Assembly: GCF_007565055.1 (NCBI RefSeq)
Contig: NC_044567.1
Span: 47,109,980 to 47,173,979, forward strand
Direction: 5' to 3'
Source of the DNA: Rhinopithecus roxellana
Lineage: Eukaryota > Chordata > Mammalia > Primates > Cercopithecidae
Length of the DNA: 64,000 nt
The notes under the pieces: model-generated
What the model saw: the letters and a program-made list of their open reading frames with translations, nothing else
Told to the model about the DNA's origin: nothing
Databases searched by the model: none
Translations under genes and position numbers: made by a program
In this document: one piece after another, positions 56,471 through 64,000 of the stretch
Numbering within the stretch: position 1 is the stretch's first letter
Layout: each line of letters starts with the position of its first letter

Positions 56471-57930
56471 GGATTATCTACACTTTTTAGATTTGCTAAC
56501 CAAATACTAGAAAAAAGGTGCTTTTTTCTTTCTACAAAATCACTTGTACCTTAGAAGATACACAAAGATCCCTGTTGCCTCCACCTCTCACCAAGGCACA
56601 ATTTCTGTAGCTCCAGCTGTGCTGCATCTAGGGTAGAGATCTGTGCACAGGTTGAGGAAACAGTATAAAGGGGCTTATCTTTGGCACCAGACAGACCTGG
56701 GCAGGTGAGCTCAGAGGGGGTAAGCAAGCATCAGAGTGTGCAAGATTTTCTAGGCCCCAGTAAGTGAGTTTTATTCTGCTTGCAGAAGGAGGATGTTAGA
56801 AGGTCTTAAGCAGCAGTATGATGTGATCTGATTCATAGACGTTGTGCAGGCAGGGGTGGGAAGTTGACAGGTGACTGGAAGAGACCAGGAAAGATGGTAG
56901 TGGCGGCAGAGAGGGAGAGATGTACCTGGGTTTGGAAACATCATCTCTCAAGAGAGGTGCAGTAAATGGAGGGTTCAAGGAGAGAGCGGTTTGAGCCCCA
57001 GAAAATGGGTATCCTGGGAGCCTGGAGGTCAGCATGTGGGGTCTCAAGCCTTGGAAAGTTGGCAGGAATGTCTGATCCGGAGAGTGACACTTTCCATCCT
57101 AGAGGGGAGGCAGGTTTGAGCTCAGTATTTGGGTAATTTTCCTTCTGCTTTTTCATCAAGATGTAGCATTCGTAGGGTGAAGCGCAGCGATCTTCGGTGG
57201 AGATTGCTTTTAAACTGCAAGAACAGCCCGACTATGACCCCGTAGGGTGGTGATCTCCCCGTCATCAGGGATGTTAGCAGTGTGACCAGAGGGCTTTGAG
57301 TTATGGCACCCAAGGGAGGGGCCCCACATGGGGGAACTGGGAAGGTGTCGATAAAATCCTTCATCTACTTGTGATCGTAAATGGGGTTCCCTGCAGGCAT
57401 CAGCAACCCCTTTTCTTTCCCCTCTCCTAAAATGTGTGATCTGGATGGGATCTGAGAGATGCAACCCACTCTTATTTCAAGGGGGTGGTCTGTGGGGTTA
57501 CTGCCTAGGATTGGAGACCCTGTGGCTGGACACTGTTTTCACCAGTGCACCTCTCTGTCTGGGATATCAAAGACCTGTTCTGAACACCCTTCATTAAGTA
57601 TCAAAGTGTTTGACCCTGGGTTCCTGATAGGGAAAAGCTGTAAGGGGGAGGACACTTTTAGGCATGCCCGTGGCTGGTGCCTGGAATGGCCCTGGGAGCT
57701 GGTGCCACGGCCGTGTGGGCAGATGTGTGGGTGAATCTCAGGCGGGGGAATGGCAGGAAAGGGGCATTCAGGTGTGCTGGAAGAAATGCAGGTAATACAA
57801 AATAAAATAAAACATTTAATTTTGAAATTTTAAGAATATTTGTTTGCAAAATTAATTGGGTCCTAAGTATTTATTTCATTGACTTGCCCATCCTCCCCAA
57901 GTTTGGACTTTTATTTAAAAGTAACTAATT
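56471..57930. other. Intron, mostly single-copy
   Basis: 56650-56880 resembles the unnamed old mammalian repeat ('gagttttattctgcttg...gtatgatgtgatctgatt'). No gene. Confidence 0.4.
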
Positions 57931-57934
57931 ACAG

Positions 57935-58112
57935 ATACCATTTATTGGGTACATAATATGTGCTCAGCAATGTGCTCAGCTGTATACATATGTCATTTAC
58001 CCTGAAGTGACCCTCTGAAGGTGGGGCTGTTATTTCCTCAGTTTTGCAGATGAAAAAACTAAGGCCTGGAGTGAGTGAAGAACTTGGCCAAGTTCACCCA
58101 GCCAGTATTTCA
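57935..58112 (-). repeat. MIR remnant, antisense
   Basis: 'atttattgggtacataatatgtgctcagcaatgtgctcag...cagttttgcagatgaaaaaactaaggc...gccaagttcacccagcc'. Confidence 0.75.
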
Positions 58113-58684
58113 GGGCAGCCTGCCCTGTCCTCTCCTCTGGCCTCCCTTCGATCCAGTTTCTCCCTGTGACTGATTTTTCTCTCCCGTGATCTTTTATGAA
58201 TGTGTGTTTAGAGGGTGTCACTGCCCTACCAATGTAAGAAGCTGATAGAAGACAGGATGGCTTAAGGCTGGGGGCACCTGCTCCTGAGCTCACACATAGT
58301 CCAGCTGGGAGTCAGGATGCCAAGATTCGCCGAGGGCCAACCCAGGCTCTGCAGCCACCTGGTTGGAAGTCGTAGGCCGTTAGGCATCACAGCCGGCGCT
58401 CTTGGACACTTGCCCTTCTTCCTCTCAGTTCCCAGGTTGAGAGAGTTAAGGGGCTTGGATGTGGGGATACAGCAACTATAAGAGCCTGAGCATCAGAAAG
58501 CACTGTTGGGAGAGGGGGCACCAGGAGAGACATCCGAGTTAGGGCAGCAGAGACAGCTGTTCCCATGTCTTGTGCTGGGCTTGGGTTGCCAGACACATCT
58601 GGGAGCTGTCCTCTCTCTTCACCACTCTCCCTGGCTCCAGATGCAGACTTGCCCTAAACTCTTGTGCTTCTGCTTCCTTTGCAG

Positions 58685-58800
58685 GCTGATAAGAAGGACC
58701 CCCAAGGCAACGGCACTGTGGCTGGGTTTGAACTACTGCTCCAGAAACAGCTGAAAGGCAAACAAATGCAGAAGGAAATGTCAGAATTCATCCGGGAAAG
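58685..58800 (+). CDS. GAS7: GAS7 coding exon: first helix of F-BAR (FCH) domain
   Basis: This 116-base exon follows acceptor cttcctttgcag and ends at donor gaaag|gtgaag. It runs from phase 0 to phase 2; the AG at its end joins a G in the next exon to make Arg. It encodes ADKKDPQGNGTVAGFELLLQ and then KQLKGKQMQKEMSEFIRE, about residues 206-243. This is the start of the FCH/F-BAR fold: G-F-E-L-L-L followed by a Lys-rich amphipathic helix. The positive charges suit a role in contacting acidic phospholipid. The donor gtgaag is weaker than gtaagt but normal. Loss of this exon alone would shift the frame. Confidence 0.97.
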
Positions 58801-59469
58801 GTGAAGCCTGGGCCCCTCCCAGCCCTGGGGCCTGGCACCAGTGTTCCCCGGGGGCCCTGTGGCCAGGGGGCGACAGCACAGGACTCAGCACTGCACACTC
58901 AGCATTGGGCTGGTTAGCACCAGGTGGCAAACTCATGGCCCCTGGGAGAGATCTGGTCAACAGATGTGTAGCTTTGGCCGATACAATGTTTTTAAATATT
59001 TGAACCAACACAAAAACATGGGTAGATTTCATAGTAAAATCTGGATATTTTGCACACCTTGAAAGAACAGAAGCGTTGGCAGGTTTGCCTCCACATCCCT
59101 CACACGACGATTGGCTGGAGCTGAGTAGCAGCTACTCTTGTAGAGGGGGGTGTGTGTTCGTGTTCTCATTTTGCCGCAGTCTCCACCACTCCGTACTGTG
59201 TTCTCCCGCAGACCTCTTCACTCCTTTACTTATGTACCTGGCCGTCATTTGAAGCACTGCCCTTTACCATAACCAATGGGGGGAAAGTTAGAGTTCAATT
59301 CATCATTAGCCAAAACCTATGTTCCAGGGCAGGAGATGTAGAGCCCTCCTCCTACCCCATCCCTGCCTCAGGGATTGTAACAGTGTTTTGTCTAAAGAGC
59401 TTGGCAACACAGATGAAGAAACAATAAATTTAGCCCAATGGAAATGGAGAAATCTACAAAGGGAAAGAG

Positions 59470-59605
59470 AAGTTCCTTCTCTATCTCCTTCCTCCTCTCT
59501 CTCTCTCTCCAAGTTCTGAGGTCCTGTTCAGCATACACTCACATACCCACACACCTACACATACCCACCTGTCACGCATGTGCACACACACACAACACTT
59601 CCCAT
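59470..59605. repeat. CT-rich then CA-rich simple sequence
   Basis: A short (CT)n run (about 59493-59510) is followed by interrupted cac/acac repeats (59530-59605). Confidence 0.85.
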
Positions 59606-59654
59606 CTGGAGTTGGAAATATTTATAGCAAATCGCAATATCTTTTAAAAATATT

Positions 59655-59958
59655 TATTTTTTTTTTTTCTTTATGAGACAGAGTGTTGCTCTGTCACCCA
59701 GGCTGGAGTACAGTGGCATCATCTTGGCTCACTGCAACCTCTGTCTCCGGGGTTCAAGCGATTCTCCTGTCTCAGCCTCTGGAGTAGCTGGAATTACAGG
59801 CGTGCACCACCACGCCCAGCTAATATTTTGTATTTTTAGTAGGGATGGGGTTTCACCATGTTGGCCGGGCTGGTCTCGGTACTCCTGCGCTCAGGTAATC
59901 CGCCCGCCTTAGCCTCCTAAAGTGCTGGGATTACAGGTGTGAGCCACTGCGCCCAACC
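59655..59958 (-). mobile_element. AluS, antisense
   Basis: Complete Alu, 1.8 kb upstream of the last visible GAS7 exon. Confidence 0.9.
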
Positions 59959-61380
59959 AAAAATTTTCCTTTTTAATTATAACAGCCATAATCAAGCCCT
60001 AATGCTTTGGCGTTTTGAAGCACCCCTTTCCCTTAGAGGGCCTATTTTCAGATGAGATCGGATGTGTTCAGGGTGGTATGGGTGTAGACAGAGGGCCTAC
60101 TTATTTGTATAAGGGCCTGATTATTTGTATAATCAGATCCTTATTTTATGACCCATTAAACTGGTGGGAAATGGAGAGGTTGCATGGCTTGGGTTTGAGA
60201 AGACAATGGTATAAAACACGCAAATAGGAAACTGGCTGCAAAAGCCAAAGCTTGAACACGCTTATGGTTTATATTTCCATAACAACGTCTTGTTAGCAAA
60301 TAAATGGAAACTGCCATTTCAGGACATTCTGGGCTTCCTAGAGAAAACACAGACACCATCCACCTTGGGATCTTGGGAAGGCCTTTTAGTGCCAGGAGAG
60401 GTGAGAGCTGAGGCTCAGAGTTGGGAGCCTCCCTGGCTCGAGGACAGGTGCTGGCTGGTTTGCTGGGGTCTTGGTTTCGGGAAGTGGGGCAGAGGTGGAG
60501 GTGACGCACGCTTTGGTCCTGGAGGTGAGACACAGGAGGCAGACAGCGTATGCACCTCGTGTGTCTGGTGCGTGCGGTCGGCATTGAGGAGCCGGGAGTG
60601 TGGCATGGATAGATTTACTTTCTACAGATCTCTCTTGGCCACAGTCTGGGGGTGAAGGTAGGGGGATGGAGAGGAAGTGACTGAGGCAGATCAGTTGGAA
60701 TGAGACTCAGGAGGACCTAGAGACTAGTTGAAGGTGGAGGTGAGAGAAAAGCAGGGCAAGAAGGAACGAGATTGTGAGTCTCCTGATGCCAAGTCATGCA
60801 ATTATTATTACTCGGAATGCCACCGCCAGGCTTTGTCAACCGCCCTCTCTCCATCATCGTACCCTTTGGGTGCCAGGTGCTTGAGCGGCTGGGAAGCAAA
60901 TGCTGTGGTCCCAGCACCTCTGGAGCTTTTCTGTTCGCTGTGTGATGGACCAGGGGCTCTCTGAATCCTGGGCTCTGGCCAGCTCTGGTTGGCATAAGCA
61001 TAGCTCCTCTGTCTCCCACTGTGGCCCAGAGGACCACTTAGGTGGCGAACAATACCTCTGACAACATGCTTAACACGACGTGGCAGATAATACAGGGCAC
61101 TCCCTGGGGAGCTGCCTTGCAAATGTGTCAAAGGCCTGCCTGCCGGAAGCTACATCCAAGGCGACTTTCCTCTCCAGGGAAATAGAATCTACCTGCAGCC
61201 CTGGGCACTGCCAGGTTTCCATGGAAATACTTGCACCCAGCAGGCTTGACAATCAGAGGCACTGGGGGTGTGAGACAGTAGGGAGATCTTCTGTTCTGCT
61301 GCTGAGGGCCCGAGGCCACCTGGGAGTTCTGGGGCTGGAAGGGAGAGGGCACAGCACTGGGTATTGCTGGTAGTCCATCA
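59959..61380. other. Intron, single-copy
   Basis: No gene or repeat recognised. Confidence 0.4.
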
Positions 61381-61388
61381 TGAGTTGC

Positions 61389-61425
61389 AAGCATTCATTC
61401 CTTCCTTCATTCATGTATTCATTCA
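61389..61425. repeat. (CATT)n/(CCTT)n short run
   Basis: gcattcattccttccttcat and on to tattcattcag. Confidence 0.8.
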
Positions 61426-61740
61426 GGGGTCTTATGTTTCCCGTTCTGTGCTGGGAACTGTGTAAACGCCAGTTCTCGTCTTCACAGCTCTAGGAGACAG
61501 GAGAAAATAACCTACTTTGCAGATGAGGAGATGGAGGTCCAGACAGTTTTGTTCATTCGTTTATCCAACAAGTATTTATTAAGCACGTACTACATGTCAG
61601 GTGGACAGACAAGAGTCATGCAGTCTCAGAGCTTATGGTCTAGTGGGTTCCTTTCCACGGCTAAGGTGTGCAGGGCAGCAGGGCAGATCCACCATCTGGC
61701 ACTGGAGAGCTGATGTGTGTTGGGTTTGCTGTCGTTGCAG

Positions 61741-61815
61741 GATAAAGATTGAAGAAGACTATGCGAAGAACTTAGCTAAGCTGTCTCAGAACTCCTTGGC
61801 TTCTCAGGAGGAAGG
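61741..61815 (+). CDS. GAS7: GAS7 coding exon: F-BAR helix, last exon in window
   Basis: This 75-base exon has acceptor tgctgtcgttgcag and donor aagg|gtgagt, phase 2 to 2. After completing an Arg codon it encodes IKIEEDYAKNLAKLSQNSLA and then SQEE plus two bases of the next Gly codon, about residues 245-269. R-I-K-I-E-E-D-Y-A-K-N-L is the signature of the F-BAR/FCH family, where the first helix turns into the dimer core. The exon is short and in frame, so skipping would leave a readable but structurally damaged protein. It sits between an antisense Alu (59655-59958) and a sense Alu (62058-62366), which could pair in the transcript. The remaining F-BAR exons lie beyond position 64000. Confidence 0.97.
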
Positions 61816-62057
61816 GTGAGTGGGTAGGAGAGAGGTGGGAGTGGGGAGGATGGGGGGGTCACTGAGGAAGGGGGATCAGCCACTCATCACTGCTCACTGG
61901 CATGGCCCCAGTTTGGATGGGGAGCTCTCCATAGGCCTGGCTGAAGGTGGGCACTCGTGGCTCAGGTAGGTACTCATGACTTAAGATGTGTGCCCATGGC
62001 CCAAGCAGGGCACCCGTGACTGAAGGTGTGGGCGTCCACACTCAAAAGGGCACTTGC

Positions 62058-62366
62058 GGCCGGGCGCAGTGGCTCACGCCCATTATCCCAGCAATTTGGG
62101 AGGCCGAGGCGGGTGGATCACAAGGTCAGGAGTTTGAGACCAGCCTGGCCTACATGGTGAAACCCCATCTCTACTAAAAATACAAGAATTAGCCGGGTGT
62201 GGTGGCGGGTACCTGTAGTCCCAGCTACTTGGGAGGCTGAGGCAGGAGAATGGCGTGAACCCAGGAGGTGGAGCTTGCAGTGAGCCGAGATCGCGCCACT
62301 GTACTCCAGTCTGGGCGACAGAGCGAGACTTCATCTCCAAAAAAAAAAAAAAAAAAAAAAAAAAAA
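62058..62366 (+). mobile_element. AluY/S, + strand
   Basis: Complete Alu with a ~28-base A tail, 240 bases downstream of the last visible exon. Confidence 0.9.
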
Positions 62367-62689
62367 GACACTTCCACATTGTCTTCTCTTTAGTGACCAA
62401 GGGCCATGTTCCAGATGTTGGAGTATGTCAGAATCCCCTCTGATCTGACCCCTGCTAGCTGGGCAGCAGCTTCTAGATGCCCACTCCAGCTCCCCTTTCT
62501 CTAGGGGCAGGCTGGGAGGAAGCTGGGTATGACAGGGTATTGTACCTGGCCCCTTTGTCTGGAGCTCTCTCCTCCGGGCTTGAGGCACAGGCTCCTTTCC
62601 CACTAATGCTGTGACTGGTGAGTGGGACTTGGGCTGGGAGAAGCTTAACCCAACCCTCCCAGCCACAGAAGGATTCCTAGTGGGTAAAA

Positions 62690-63235
62690 AAGTCTCAGCC
62701 CTTATGCATTCCTGGGGGAAATGGAATATGGTGCAACCACTGTGGAAAACAATCTGATTGTTCCTCAAAAAGCTAAGCATAGAATTACCATTTGACCCAG
62801 CAATTCCATTCCTAGGTTTATACCCAAAAGAATTGAGTACAGGCACTCAAACTAATACACGTATACACATGTACAGAGCAGCAATATTCATAACAGCCAA
62901 AAGGTAGAAACAACCCACGTTCCACCCAGCGATGAGAGGATAAACAAATGGTGGTGTATGCACAATGGATATCCATGGATAGACAATGGAATATTATTTA
63001 CCCATGAAAAGGAATGGAACACTAATACATGCTACTGTGTGGATGAGCCTTGAAAACATTCTGCTAAGTTACAGGAGCCGGGCACAAAAGGTCTCATAGT
63101 GTATGATTCCATTTATGTAAAACGTCCAGAACAGGCAAACCCATGGAAACAGAAAGTGGATTGTCATGTGCTTGCCAGGGTCTGAAGGAGGAGGGGAATG
63201 GGTTGTGACTGCTTAGGGGCTACCGGGTTTCCTTT
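62690..63235 (+). repeat. L1M ORF2 end and 3' UTR, + strand
   Basis: 'gaatatggtgcaaccactgtggaaaacaatctg...ccatttgacccagcaattcc...gatgagccttgaaaacattctgctaagtta' is sense L1 text. Confidence 0.88.
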
Positions 63236-63239
63236 TGGG

Positions 63240-63915
63240 GTGTATATTCATCTGGTTGGGCTGCCACAACAAGATGTCCCAGACTGAGTGGCTGAAACTA
63301 CAGAAATTTATTTTCTCATGGCTCTGGAGGCTGGGAAGTCCAAGATCAAGGTGTCAGCAGGGTTGGTGCCTGGTAAGGACTCTCCCATTGGGTTGCAGAT
63401 GGCAGCCTTCTTATTGTGTGTTCATGCAGCCTTTCCTTGGTGTGTACTCAGAGAGAGAGCTCTGTGATGTCTTTTTTTTTTTTTTTTTTTTTGAGACAGA
63501 GTCTTGCTCTGTTTCCCAGGCTGGAATGGCCTGATATCAGCTCACTGCAACCTCCACCTCCCAAGTAGCTGGGACCACAGGCATGTGCCACCATACCTGG
63601 CTGATTTTTTGTATCTTTAGTAGAGATGGGGTTTCACCATGTTGGTCAGGCTGGTCTAGAACTCCTGACCTCAGGCAATCCACCGGCCTCAGCCTCCCAA
63701 AGTGCTGGAATTGCAGTGTGAGCCACTGCGCCTGGCCAATGTCTATTTTTATAAGGACACTAATCCTATCAGATCAGGGCTGCACCCTTATGACCTCATT
63801 TAACCTTAATTACTTCCTTAGAGGCCCCATTGCCAAATGCAGCCACATTGTGGGTTAGGGTTTTAACCTAAGAATTTTGGCAGGACATAAACCTTTAGTC
63901 CATACTAGTGTGACG
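63240..63915 (-). repeat. MLT1-type LTR (ERVL-MaLR), antisense, split by Alu
   Basis: 'gttgggctgccacaacaagatg...cagaaatttattttctcatggctctggaggctgggaagtcc' and, after the Alu, 'ataaggacactaatcctatcagatcagggctgcacccttatgacctcatttaaccttaatt' form a reverse MLT1 LTR of an ancient retrovirus-like element. No coding sequence is present. Confidence 0.8.
63473..63738 (-). mobile_element. AluS with internal deletion, antisense, inside the LTR
   Basis: cctccacctccca joins directly to agtagctgg, so about 30 bases are missing. Short atgtct repeats flank it. Confidence 0.88.
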
Positions 63916-64000
63916 AAAATGTTTTGGAACTAGATAGAGGTGGTAGTTGCACTCACAAAACGGGTGTTTGATTCGGTCTTGTCCTAAATGCGCCTGAATT

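Larger units (their letters stand above)
1..64000 (+). other. GAS7: GAS7 gene, internal part
   Basis: All six coding exons found lie on the + strand, in order, and translate without interruption into one protein that I recognise as GAS7. This is an F-BAR membrane-bending adaptor of the neuronal and phagocytic cytoskeleton, with an N-terminal SH3, a WW domain and a C-terminal F-BAR. The exon phases join as 1-1, 1-0, 0-0, 0-0, 0-2 and 2-2. Neither the first exon of the long isoform nor the terminal exon and polyadenylation site is in the window. Exons total about 0.5 kb of 64 kb and the rest is intron. No other host gene is supported on either strand. Confidence 0.95.

Noticed and set aside
63240..63915. 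Coding remnant of an endogenous retrovirus
   Set aside because: Only LTR sequence is recognisable; nothing resembling gag, pol or env is present at either MLT1-type locus.

Overview
The window is nuclear DNA of a primate, almost certainly an Old World monkey (Cercopithecidae). It is dense in Alu and L1 elements, and at least nine Alus carry the AluY variant typical of macaques, baboons and their relatives ('ggctcaagcctg' at the start, 'gccgggcgag' in the middle, 'gatccggcc' near the end). No bacterial or viral gene organisation is present, and no CRISPR array, tRNA or rRNA gene was found.

The only host gene supported is GAS7 (growth arrest-specific 7), on the + strand. The window opens and closes inside its introns. 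Six coding exons are visible: 19610-19690, 32425-32510, 42896-42949, 55191-55280, 58685-58800 and 61741-61815. All have AG/GT borders and their reading phases chain perfectly. Together they encode residues ~102-269 of the long 476-residue isoform: the C-terminal edge of the WW domain, a Ser/Pro-rich linker, and the beginning of the F-BAR (FCH) domain. SH3-domain exons lie upstream of the window and the rest of the F-BAR lies downstream. A second start was found: the exon at 42896 is open upstream to an ATG at 42845, giving a 17-residue leader that matches the short 336-residue GAS7a isoform, so an internal promoter must lie in the preceding intron.

Layout. 1-19609: upstream intron, with old L1 and Alu copies, a nearly full-length but dead antisense L1 (3005-9512, with an Alu inside ORF1 and another beside its 3' end), an MLT1-type LTR, L2/MIR remnants and a 19-bp minisatellite. 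19691-32424: intron with Alus, MER20, a degraded L1M ORF2 (about 27.9-29.4 kb) and a long purine tract. 32511-42895: intron with a locally duplicated L1M::MER20 block, a truncated L1, and a repeat-poor stretch just before the GAS7a start that holds a strong CTCF-like motif. 42950-55190: intron with MIR, MER20 and MER5A remnants, several Alus and a Tigger-type DNA transposon with visible terminal inverted repeats. 55281-64000: short introns with Alus, an L1M 3' end and an MLT1 LTR split by an Alu at the right edge.

I found no new multigene system. The observations most worth checking are the dual-use splice acceptor/coding start of GAS7a, repeated retrotransposon insertion at the same target site (twice), an L1 whose antisense promoter points into GAS7 and keeps an ORF0 remnant, the duplicated L1M::MER20 junction, a hairpin with paired RUNX-like sites, and the CTCF-like site. 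Repeat family names are from recognition of consensus sequence, not from a search.
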